NCBI GenBank assembly: GCA_947177925.1
Contig: CAMWWJ010000199.1
Location: 1 to 6,437 of the forward strand
From: an uncultured Lachnospiraceae bacterium
GTDB taxonomy: Bacteria; Bacillota; Clostridia; Lachnospirales; Lachnospiraceae
Reading direction: 5' to 3'
DNA length: 6,437 nucleotides
A program made the position numbers and the translations under genes. Below, piece by piece: positions 1-6,214 of this stretch. The number at the start of each line of letters is the position of its first letter. Within the stretch, counting starts at the first letter, position 1. Below the pieces are notes generated by a model. The model worked only from the letters and a program-made list of their open reading frames with translations. It made no database searches and was not told where the DNA came from.

Positions 1-37
1 ACCCTATGCCAAAAGTAAATTTTTCCCACATCACCCA

Positions 38-66
38 TTGCAAAAAAAATGCCCCTATGTTAAAAT
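38..66 (+). promoter_or_regulatory. Candidate sigma-A promoter of the butyrate operon
   Basis: TTGCAA at 38-43 matches four of six bases of the -35 consensus. It is followed by a 17-base spacer and TAAAAT at 61-66, five of six bases of the -10 consensus. A TG at 58-59, one base before the -10, makes it an extended -10 element. Transcription would start near 73, leaving a 5' leader of about 100 bases before thl. No better-spaced pair was seen between here and the thl start. The region is A-rich, so chance matches are possible, and an additional promoter further upstream of the window cannot be excluded. Confidence 0.5.
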
Positions 67-74
67 AAAAACAG
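57..74. promoter_or_regulatory. Possible Rex operator (weaker), overlapping the -10
   Basis: The sequence reads ATGTTAA-AATA-AAAACAG. It matches 10 of the 14 fixed bases of the Rex consensus TTGTTAA-N4-TTAACAA; the left half-site is nearly intact and the right one is degenerate. It overlaps the candidate -10 at 61-66, where a bound repressor would block RNA polymerase. Rex, the NADH/NAD+-sensing repressor, is known to control butyrate-pathway operons in several Clostridia. Assignment here is inference from position and partial match in an A-rich stretch. Confidence 0.25.
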
Positions 75-80
75 CGGGCA

Positions 81-98
81 ATGATAAAAAAATAACAA
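81..98. promoter_or_regulatory. Possible Rex operator (better match), just downstream of the promoter
   Basis: The sequence reads ATGATAA-AAAA-ATAACAA, matching 11 of the 14 fixed bases of the Rex consensus TTGTTAA-N4-TTAACAA, including the whole right half-site except its first base. Its centre lies 24 bases from that of the weaker copy at 57-74. It would lie just after the predicted transcription start, a usual place for repressor roadblock operators. The A-richness of the leader lowers the significance, so this is a candidate only. Confidence 0.35.
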
Positions 99-173
99 TC
101 ATGCAAAGCCCTAAAATACGGGTTTTTGTAACTGAAATCGTTGCAGATCGAAACAAAAATGGAGGAAAGAAAA

Positions 174-1361
174 ATGGCAAAAAAAGTAGTTTTAGCAGGC
201 GCTTGCCGTACCGCAATCGGAACTATGGGCGGAACTTTAAGCACCACACCAGCAGCGGACCTTGGAGCAATCGTCATTAAGGAAGCTTTGAACAGAGCAG
301 GCGTTGCACCGGAAGCAGTTGATCAGGTATATATGGGATGCGTTATCCAGGCAGGACTTGGACAGAACGTAGCACGTCAGGCAAGCATTAAGGCAGGGCT
401 TCCTATTGAAGTGCCGGCAGTTACCATTAACGTGGTATGTGGTTCCGGTTTGAACTGCGTGAACATGGCTGCTCAGATGATTGCAGCAGGAGAAGCTGAT
501 ATCGTAGTGGCAGGCGGTATGGAAAATATGTCAATGGCTCCATACGCATTGAAGCAGGCTCGTTTTGGTTACAGAATGAACAACAATACGTTAGTGGATA
601 CTATGGTAAATGATGCTCTTTGGGATGCATTCAATGATTACCATATGATTCAGACTGCTGACAATATTTGTGAAGATGAAAGATGGAAGCTTACTCGTGA
701 AGAATTGGACGAGTTTGCAGTAAAGAGCCAGGCAAAGGCAGTAGCAGCACAGGAATCCGGTGCATTTGACAAAGAAATCGTACCGGTACAGGTAAAGAAG
801 AAAAAAGAAGTAATTGAATTTAAGAAGGATGAAGGACCACGTCCAGGAACATCCATGGAAGGACTTGCAAAGTTACGTCCAATCAATCCAAACGGAAAAG
901 TAACGGCAGGTAATGCTTCCGGTATCAATGACGGTGCAGCAGCTATCGTTGTTATGAGCGAAGAAAAAGCAAAAGAATTAGGCGTGAAGCCAATGGCTAC
1001 CTGGGTTGCAGGCGCTCTTGGCGGTGTTGAGCCATCTATCATGGGTATCGGCCCAGTTGCTTCTACCAAGAAAGTATTGGCAAAGACCGGCATGAAGATT
1101 GAAGACTTCGATATTATCGAAGCAAATGAAGCTTTTGCTGCTCAGTCCATTGCAGTAGGAAGAGACTTAGGCATTGATGTGGACAAACAATTAAATCCAA
1201 ACGGCGGAGCTATCGCATTAGGACATCCGGTAGGCGCTTCAGGCTGCCGTATCTTAGTTACACTGCTTCATGAAATGGAAGCAAAGGATGCAAAGAAGGG
1301 TCTTGCAACTCTTTGTATCGGCGGCGGTATGGGCTGCTCTACTATCGTAGAAAGAGACTAA
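174..1361 (+). CDS. thl: Acetyl-CoA C-acetyltransferase (biosynthetic thiolase)
   Basis: Thiolase II of 395 residues, the usual length of the family. It condenses two acetyl-CoA into acetoacetyl-CoA, the first step of cytosolic butyrate synthesis. The nucleophile is Cys89 in VVCGSG. The NEAFAAQ block (318-324), His351 in GHPVGASG and the second catalytic Cys381 in CIGGGMG complete the active site. The two C-terminal thiolase signatures read cleanly. The N-terminal one is broken by Cys95, where a small residue is expected. His157-Met158 of the pantetheine-binding loop are kept, but the following residue is Ile where Gly is usual. The ATG at 174 is chosen because GGAGG (161-165) lies 8 bases upstream and the protein then begins MAKKVVLAG as in homologues; a TTG at 141 would add 11 unsupported residues. 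It is the first gene of the operon and is separated from crt by an unusually long 160-base gap. Also known as atoB-type; the anabolic role is inferred from context. Confidence 0.97.
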   Translation: MAKKVVLAGACRTAIGTMGGTLSTTPAADLGAIVIKEALNRAGVAPEAVDQVYMGCVIQAGLGQNVARQASIKAGLPIEVPAVTINVVCGSGLNCVNMAAQMIAAGEADIVVAGGMENMSMAPYALKQARFGYRMNNNTLVDTMVNDALWDAFNDYHMIQTADNICEDERWKLTREELDEFAVKSQAKAVAAQESGAFDKEIVPVQVKKKKEVIEFKKDEGPRPGTSMEGLAKLRPINPNGKVTAGNASGINDGAAAIVVMSEEKAKELGVKPMATWVAGALGGVEPSIMGIGPVASTKKVLAKTGMKIEDFDIIEANEAFAAQSIAVGRDLGIDVDKQLNPNGGAIALGHPVGASGCRILVTLLHEMEAKDAKKGLATLCIGGGMGCSTIVERD

Positions 1362-1380
1362 TCATAAAAATTCACAATGA

Positions 1381-1402
1381 CTGCCAGGCATATGTCTGGC
1401 AG
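1381..1402 (+). other. Strong intercistronic RNA hairpin between thl and crt
   Basis: CTGCCAGGC (1381-1389) pairs with GTCTGGCAG (1394-1402) in a 9-bp stem with one G-U wobble and an ATAT loop. It starts 20 bases after the thl stop codon. The bases after it (CCCTTGTGCG) are not a U-tract, so it is not a classic Rho-independent terminator on the + strand. It could protect the 3' end of a thl message after processing, or cause partial termination. The structure is seen directly; its role is inference. Confidence 0.6.
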
Positions 1403-1521
1403 CCCTTGTGCGTCTATGAGGAAAATCAAATGCCCACAGCAGTCGGATGGAGCATAAACTTACAGTGAAGCAGGCAGCTTTCCGGTTACTGCTTATGAAA
1501 AAGAAAGATAGGAGAAAAATC

Positions 1522-2298
1522 ATGGAATTCATTTTATATGAACAAAAAGGCGCATATGCCATCATAACAATCAATCGTGAAAAAGCATTGAACGCATTAA
1601 ATTCTACCGTACTGGAAGAACTGGATAAGACTTTGGATGAGGTTAATTTAGATGAAGTGAGATGTCTGATTTTAACAGGTGCAGGTACAAAATCCTTTGT
1701 AGCAGGCGCTGACATCGGAGAAATGAGCTCCCTTACAAAAGCAGAGGGAGAAGCTTTTGGTAAGAAAGGAAATGATGTATTCCGCAAATTAGAAACATTC
1801 CCGATTCCTGTCATTGCAGCAGTAAACGGATTTGCATTAGGCGGCGGCTGTGAGATTTCCATGAGCTGTGATATCCGTATCTGCTCCGAAAACGCAGTGT
1901 TCGGACAGCCGGAAGTAGGTCTTGGCATTACACCAGGCTTTGGCGGTACACAGAGACTTGCGCGCTTAGTTGGTGCAGGCATGGCAAAGCAGATGATCTA
2001 CACTGCAAGAAACATCAAAGCTGATGAAGCTTACAGAATCGGTCTTGTAAATGCAGTTTATCCACAGGAAGAGCTCATGGTGGCAGCAGAAAAGATGGCA
2101 GCAGGCATTGCAAAGAATGCTCCTATTGCTGTTCGTAACTGCAAGAAGGCAATTAACGAAGGTCTGGATGTGGACATGGACCAGGCAATCGTAATTGAAG
2201 AGAAGCTGTTTGGTGACTGCTTTGAATCTTATGACCAAAAAGAAGGAATGGCAGCTTTCCTTGAAAAGAGAAAAGTGGAAGCTTTCTTAAACAAATAA
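1522..2298 (+). CDS. crt: 3-hydroxybutyryl-CoA dehydratase (crotonase)
   Basis: Enoyl-CoA hydratase/isomerase (crotonase) family protein of 258 residues, normal full length. In this pathway it removes water from 3-hydroxybutyryl-CoA to give crotonyl-CoA. The family signature spans 98-118. The two catalytic glutamates are Glu111 (in GGGCEISMS) and Glu131 (in GQPEVGLGITPG), 20 residues apart as in other crotonases. The oxyanion hole is formed by the AGADI stretch (61-65) and Gly108. The ATG at 1522 is preceded by AGGAG (1510-1514) at 7 bases and gives the standard N-terminus. The in-frame ATG at 1447 would add 25 basic residues and has no ribosome binding site. The general fold also covers other hydratases, but the position between thl and hbd makes crotonase very likely. 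The 3' end is 23 bases from hbd. Confidence 0.96.
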   Translation: MEFILYEQKGAYAIITINREKALNALNSTVLEELDKTLDEVNLDEVRCLILTGAGTKSFVAGADIGEMSSLTKAEGEAFGKKGNDVFRKLETFPIPVIAAVNGFALGGGCEISMSCDIRICSENAVFGQPEVGLGITPGFGGTQRLARLVGAGMAKQMIYTARNIKADEAYRIGLVNAVYPQEELMVAAEKMAAGIAKNAPIAVRNCKKAINEGLDVDMDQAIVIEEKLFGDCFESYDQKEGMAAFLEKRKVEAFLNK

Positions 2299-2321
2299 AA
2301 TATATTTTAGGAGGAACAAAC

Positions 2322-3161
2322 ATGAAAGTAGGTATTATTGGTGCCGGTACAATGGGTTCCGGTATCGCACAGGCTTTTGCCCAGACAGAAGGTTATGAAG
2401 TATACCTTTGCGACATCAACGAAGAATTTGCTGCAAACGGTAAGAACAAAATCGCAAAAGGTTTTGAGAAACGTATTGCAAAAGGAAAAATGGATCAGGC
2501 AGCAGCAGATGCAATCCTTGCTAAGATTACAACAGGCGTAAAGACCATCTGTACAGATTGTGATTTAGTAGTGGAAGCAGCATTAGAGGTTATGGATATT
2601 AAGAAACAGACATTTAAAGAGTTAGAGGATATCTGTAAGCCAGAATGTATTTTTGCTACCAATACATCTTCTCTTTCCATTACAGAAATTGGTGCAGGAC
2701 TTGACAGACCGGTAATCGGTATGCACTTCTTTAATCCGGCTCCTGTTATGAAGCTTGTAGAAGTAATCGCAGGTTTGAATACACCAGCAGATGTTGTAGA
2801 AAAGATTAAGACAATTTCCGAAGAAATCGGAAAGACTCCTGTACAGGTAGAAGAAGCAGCAGGCTTTGTAGTAAACAGAATCTTAATTCCGATGATCAAT
2901 GAAGCAATCGGCATTTATGCAGACGGCGTTGCAAGCGTAGAAGGCATTGATGCAGCTATGAAGCTTGGAGCTAACCATCCGATGGGACCTTTGGCATTAG
3001 GCGATTTAGTAGGTCTTGATATCGTACTTGCTATTATGGAAGTATTGCAGGCAGAAACAGGCGATACAAAATACCGTCCACATCCGCTCCTTAAGAAAAT
3101 GGTTCGCGGTGGACAGCTTGGTATGAAGACAGGCAAAGGCTTCTACGACTACAGCAAATAA
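2322..3161 (+). CDS. hbd: 3-hydroxybutyryl-CoA dehydrogenase
   Basis: Short-form 3-hydroxyacyl-CoA dehydrogenase of 279 residues. It reduces acetoacetyl-CoA to (S)-3-hydroxybutyryl-CoA with NAD(P)H. The N-terminal Rossmann fold shows GAGTMG (7-12). Asp31 lies at the end of the second strand, which favours NADH over NADPH. Ser117 in NTSSLSIT, the catalytic His135 in GMHFFNPAP with its partner Glu147, and Asn185 in FVVNR form the active site. The family signature (178 onwards) is intact, and the C-terminal domain ends in GKGFYDYSK, typical of clostridial Hbd. The loop before the catalytic His looks a few residues shorter than in the solventogenic clostridial enzyme as I remember it. AGGAGG (2309-2314) lies 7 bases before the ATG. 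The gene is tightly packed between crt (23 bases) and bcd (36 bases). Confidence 0.97.
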   Translation: MKVGIIGAGTMGSGIAQAFAQTEGYEVYLCDINEEFAANGKNKIAKGFEKRIAKGKMDQAAADAILAKITTGVKTICTDCDLVVEAALEVMDIKKQTFKELEDICKPECIFATNTSSLSITEIGAGLDRPVIGMHFFNPAPVMKLVEVIAGLNTPADVVEKIKTISEEIGKTPVQVEEAAGFVVNRILIPMINEAIGIYADGVASVEGIDAAMKLGANHPMGPLALGDLVGLDIVLAIMEVLQAETGDTKYRPHPLLKKMVRGGQLGMKTGKGFYDYSK

Positions 3162-3197
3162 AAATAAGCAGTGATAAAAATAATGGAGGAAACAAAA

Positions 3198-4349
3198 ATG
3201 GATTTTACATTAAGTAAGAAACATGAAATGGCAAGAACTCTTTTCAGAGATTTTGCACAAAATGAAGTAAAACCACTTGCCCAGGACGTTGACGAGACAG
3301 AAACATTTCCAAGAGAAACCGTTGACAAAATGGCAAAATTAGGATTTTTAGGAATTCCTATTCCAAAGGAATACGGCGGACAGGGCTGTGACCCGTTAAC
3401 ATACGCAATGTGCGTGGAAGAGCTTTCAAAGGTATGCGGTACTACAGGCGTTATCGTATCCGCACATACTTCTCTTTGCTGCGATCCGATTCAGACCTAT
3501 GGTACGGAAGAGCAGAAGCAGAAATATTTAGTGCCTCTTGCAAAGGGCGAGAAATTAGGCGCTTTCGGTCTGACAGAGCCAGGTGCTGGTACTGATGCAC
3601 AGGGACAGCAGACAAAGGCTGTTTTAGACGGCGACGAATGGGTGTTAAACGGTTCCAAGTGCTTTATTACAAACGGTAAAGAAGCAGATATCTATATTGT
3701 AATTGCAATTACAGGTATGGTGGAAAAACGCGGCAGAATGACAAAAGAAATCTCCGCATTCATCGTAGAAAAAGGAACACCGGGCTTTACCTTTGGTACA
3801 AAGGAAAAGAAAATGGGTATCCGTGGTTCATCCACATATGAATTGATTTTTACGGATTGCCGTATTCCAAAAGAAAACTTACTTGGTGCAAAGGGCAAGG
3901 GCTTTGGCATCGCAATGCACACCTTAGACGGCGGACGTATCGGTATCGCTGCACAGGCATTAGGTTTGGCAGAGGGTGCTTTGGAAACCACCATTGAATA
4001 TGTAAAGGAAAGAAAACAGTTCGGAAGAGCAATCGGCGCTTTCCAGAATACACAGTTCCAGCTTGCTGACATGGCTACTAAGGTAGAGGCAGCAAAGCTC
4101 CTTGTATACAAGGCAGCTATGGCAAAGGCTACTCAGAAAACCTACAGCGTGGAAGCTGCACAGGCAAAATTATATGCAGCAGAGGTTGCTATGGAAGTAA
4201 CAACAAAGGCTGTTCAGTTACATGGTGGTTACGGTTATATCAGAGAATATGACGTAGAACGTATGATGCGTGATGCTAAGATTACAGAAATCTACGAAGG
4301 AACTTCCGAAGTTCAGCGTATGGTTATTTCTGGAAGCTTATTAAAATAA
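3198..4349 (+). CDS. bcd: Butyryl-CoA dehydrogenase
   Basis: Acyl-CoA dehydrogenase of 383 residues, the usual length for short-chain enzymes. With EtfAB it reduces crotonyl-CoA to butyryl-CoA; the FAD enzyme is cytosolic and normally tetrameric. Both family signatures are present: GLTEPGAGTDAQG (124-136) and the one spanning 340-359 (QLHGGYGYIRE onward). Glu367 in IYEGTSEVQR is the catalytic base, at the same number as in the well-studied Megasphaera enzyme. RKQFGR (272-277) is the usual FAD/dimer contact. The ATG at 3198 has GGAGGA (3185-3190) 7 bases upstream. An in-frame GTG at 3171 would start ahead of that ribosome binding site and is not used here. The etfB ribosome binding site overlaps this gene's stop codon, so Bcd and its electron donor are probably translated together. 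Substrate is inferred from the operon; the sequence alone says short-chain acyl-CoA dehydrogenase. Confidence 0.96.
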   Translation: MDFTLSKKHEMARTLFRDFAQNEVKPLAQDVDETETFPRETVDKMAKLGFLGIPIPKEYGGQGCDPLTYAMCVEELSKVCGTTGVIVSAHTSLCCDPIQTYGTEEQKQKYLVPLAKGEKLGAFGLTEPGAGTDAQGQQTKAVLDGDEWVLNGSKCFITNGKEADIYIVIAITGMVEKRGRMTKEISAFIVEKGTPGFTFGTKEKKMGIRGSSTYELIFTDCRIPKENLLGAKGKGFGIAMHTLDGGRIGIAAQALGLAEGALETTIEYVKERKQFGRAIGAFQNTQFQLADMATKVEAAKLLVYKAAMAKATQKTYSVEAAQAKLYAAEVAMEVTTKAVQLHGGYGYIREYDVERMMRDAKITEIYEGTSEVQRMVISGSLLK

Positions 4350-4354
4350 GGAGG
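4348..4354 (+). promoter_or_regulatory. etfB ribosome binding site overlapping the bcd stop
   Basis: AAGGAGG shares its first two bases with the TAA stop of bcd (4347-4349) and lies 10 bases before the GTG start of etfB. A perfect Shine-Dalgarno site may compensate for the weaker GTG codon. The overlap suggests translational coupling of bcd and etfB, which would help balance the subunits of one enzyme complex. Confidence 0.8.
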
Positions 4355-4364
4355 TACGAAAAAC

Positions 4365-5147
4365 GTGAAGATCGTAGTATGTGTAAAACAGGTACCTGAT
4401 ACAAAGGGTGGAGTAAAATTCAATCCAGACGGTACGTTAGACAGAGGTGCAATGCTTACTATTATGAATCCTGATGATAAAGCAGGTTTGGAAGCAGCAC
4501 TTAGATTAAAAGATCAATATGGCGCAGAGGTAACAGTTCTGACAATGGGACTTCCAAAGGCAGAAGATGTGCTTCGTGAAGCTATGGCTATGGGCGCTGA
4601 CAATGGAATTTTAGTAACAGACAGAGTATTGGGAGGAGCTGATACATGGGCAACCTCTACAACACTTGCCGGCGCTATCCGGAATCTGGAGTACGACTTG
4701 ATCATTACAGGACGTCAGGCTATCGACGGCGATACTGCACAGGTAGGACCACAGATTTCCGAGCATTTAGGAATCCCTGTGATTTCTTATGCACAGGATA
4801 TCAAGGTAGAAGGCGACAGCGTTATCGTAGAACGCCAGTATGAAGACAGATACCATGTGGTAAAAGCAAAAATGCCATGTCTTGTAACCGCTCTTGCAGA
4901 ATTAAACGAGCCTCGTTACATGACTCCAGGCGGAATTTTTGATTCTTTAGAAAAAGAAATTACAGTTTGGGGAAGAGCAAACCTTGTGGATGTAGATGAT
5001 TCCGACTTAGGTCTTGCAGGATCACCTACTAAGATTGCAAAGGCTTCTGATAAAGTAAGAAAGGGAACCGGCGAAAAGGTAACCCTTGATTCGGAAGAAG
5101 CAGTATCTTACCTGATGAATAAATTAACAGAGAAACATGTTATCTAA
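4365..5147 (+). CDS. etfB: Electron transfer flavoprotein, beta subunit
   Basis: EtfB of 260 residues, full length, starting at GTG. It pairs with EtfA to carry electrons from NADH to Bcd. The start MKIVVCVKQVPDT is typical, followed by EVTVLTMG (55-62) and GGADTWATS (90-98). GRQAIDGDTAQVGP (116-129) is the loop that binds the second FAD, as opposed to AMP, in NADH-using, bifurcating ETFs of anaerobes. NEPRYMTPGG (181-190) is another typical block. The classical EtfB signature around 155-175 is imperfect: EDRYHVV where a DG(G)xE pattern is usual. This may simply reflect the anaerobic branch of the family. Its place directly after bcd and before etfA matches the bifurcating Bcd-Etf complex of Clostridia. 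Bifurcation itself is inferred from family and context. The gene ends in a tandem stop, TAA-TAA (5145-5150). Confidence 0.96.
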   Translation: MKIVVCVKQVPDTKGGVKFNPDGTLDRGAMLTIMNPDDKAGLEAALRLKDQYGAEVTVLTMGLPKAEDVLREAMAMGADNGILVTDRVLGGADTWATSTTLAGAIRNLEYDLIITGRQAIDGDTAQVGPQISEHLGIPVISYAQDIKVEGDSVIVERQYEDRYHVVKAKMPCLVTALAELNEPRYMTPGGIFDSLEKEITVWGRANLVDVDDSDLGLAGSPTKIAKASDKVRKGTGEKVTLDSEEAVSYLMNKLTEKHVI

Positions 5148-5154
5148 TAAATAA

Positions 5155-5173
5155 AGGAAAAGTGGTGAAAAAA
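5155..5173 (+). promoter_or_regulatory. etfA ribosome binding region, with competing starts
   Basis: Two Shine-Dalgarno-like elements occur in a row: AGGA (5155-5158) and GGTGA (5164-5168). GGTGA matches the 3' part of the consensus and sits 5 bases before the ATG at 5174. AGGA would instead serve the GTG at 5165 (6 bases) and is too close to the GTG at 5162 (3 bases). The ATG is preferred because the protein then begins MNLEEYKGVYVF, like other clostridial EtfA proteins. The alternatives would add only three or four residues. Confidence 0.55.
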
Positions 5174-6214
5174 ATGAATTTAGAAGAATATAAAGGCGTA
5201 TATGTCTTTGCACAGCAGGTTGACAATCAATTAAGCAGCATTGCTTTTGAGTTGATTGGAAAAGGCAAAGACTTAGCAGCAGATTTAGGAACAGAGGTTA
5301 CCGCAATCCTTGTAGGTTCAGGGGTAAAAGACCTTGCAGACGAGCTTGCAGCATACGGTGCCGACAAAGTAATCGTTGTAGATGATCCTGAATTAAAGGA
5401 TTACAGAACAGAACCTTACACACATGCAGTTGCATCTGTTATTGAAAAATACAAACCGGAAATCGTATTGGTAGGCGCTACCGCAATCGGCCGTGACTTG
5501 GGACCAAGAGTTTCCGCAAGAGTAAAAACAGGTCTTACTGCTGACTGTACCGTACTGGAAATCGGTGATTTCCCGTTAAATCCAATTCCGGGCAAAGAGC
5601 AGAAGCACAATCAGCTGTTAATGACCCGTCCTGCATTTGGCGGAAATACCATTGCTACAATCGCATGTCCTGATAATCGTCCTCAGATGGCTACTGTACG
5701 TCCGGGCGTTATGCAGAAGCGCGAAAAAGTAGAAGGTGCAAAGGCTGTTGTAGAAGAATTCAACCCGGGCTTTACACCAGACAACAAATATGTTGAAATT
5801 CTGGATGTGGTAAAATCCGTAGTGGATACAGTAGACATTATGGATGCTAAAATTCTCGTATCCGGCGGTCGTGGCGTAGGCAGCCCTGAAAACTTCAAAT
5901 TATTAGAGGATTTAGCAGATGCTATCGGCGGAACCGTAAGCTGCTCCCGTGCAGTTGTTGATTCCGGCTGGAAGCCTCGTGACCTTCAGGTTGGGCAGAC
6001 CGGTAAGACCGTACGTCCTAACGTGTATTTTGCAATCGGTATTTCCGGAGCAATCCAGCACGTTGCAGGTATGGAAGAATCCGATATCATCATTGCCATC
6101 AACAAAGATGAAACAGCTCCTATTTTTGATGTAGCTGATTATGGTATTGTCGGTGACTTAAATAAGATTGTTCCTATGCTGACAGAGCAGATTAAGGCTG
6201 TTGTGAAGAAATAG
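5174..6214 (+). CDS. etfA: Electron transfer flavoprotein, alpha subunit
   Basis: EtfA of 346 residues, normal for the anaerobic family. The N-terminal half (about 1-190) has the ETF alpha/beta fold, with GATAIGRDLGPRVSARVKTGL (101-121) as a typical block. The C-terminal half is the FAD-binding domain: SGGRGVGSPENF (230-241), SRAVVDSGW (258-266), VGQTGKTV (273-280), and the family signature from about 284 to 310 containing GISGAIQHVAGM and IIAIN. The signature deviates only at its hydrophobic start (VYF). With EtfB it forms the heterodimer that passes electrons from NADH to Bcd and, in related Clostridia, to ferredoxin. No extra N-terminal ferredoxin domain, seen in some clostridial EtfA proteins, is present. 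The start is discussed under the ribosome binding region; GTG at 5162 or 5165 remains possible. It is the last gene of the operon, followed by a terminator about 60 bases downstream. Confidence 0.96.
   Translation: MNLEEYKGVYVFAQQVDNQLSSIAFELIGKGKDLAADLGTEVTAILVGSGVKDLADELAAYGADKVIVVDDPELKDYRTEPYTHAVASVIEKYKPEIVLVGATAIGRDLGPRVSARVKTGLTADCTVLEIGDFPLNPIPGKEQKHNQLLMTRPAFGGNTIATIACPDNRPQMATVRPGVMQKREKVEGAKAVVEEFNPGFTPDNKYVEILDVVKSVVDTVDIMDAKILVSGGRGVGSPENFKLLEDLADAIGGTVSCSRAVVDSGWKPRDLQVGQTGKTVRPNVYFAIGISGAIQHVAGMEESDIIIAINKDETAPIFDVADYGIVGDLNKIVPMLTEQIKAVVKK

Noticed and set aside
38..280. An 80-residue + strand reading frame at the leader and thl start
   Set aside because: It overlaps thl in another frame, starts at TTG without a ribosome binding site, and its protein is low-complexity and Lys/Asn-rich.
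650..1093. Minus-strand reading frame inside thl, and similar ones inside hbd, bcd, etfB and etfA
   Set aside because: All are antisense shadows of conserved genes with no recognisable protein features.
1381..1402. Reading the thl-crt hairpin as a Rho-independent terminator
   Set aside because: No U-tract follows it on the + strand; on the minus strand the nearest T-run is several bases away. Kept as a hairpin of unknown role.
1480..1499. Internal promoter just before crt
   Set aside because: A TGC-TTATGA resembling an extended -10 is present (1490-1498), but no acceptable -35 lies 16-18 bases upstream.
1447..1521. Upstream ATG that would extend crt by 25 residues
   Set aside because: It has no ribosome binding site at a proper distance, the added residues are basic and not part of the crotonase fold, and the ATG at 1522 has a good AGGAG site.
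1362..1982. A 206-residue minus-strand reading frame over crt and the thl-crt spacer
   Set aside because: It lies antisense to the clearly conserved crotonase; its composition (Ser/Pro/Ala-rich) is that of an antisense shadow, and no ribosome binding site or recognisable domain was seen.
3171..3197. In-frame GTG start that would extend bcd by 9 residues
   Set aside because: The GGAGGA site at 3185-3190 serves the ATG at 3198; the GTG lies upstream of it and has no site of its own.
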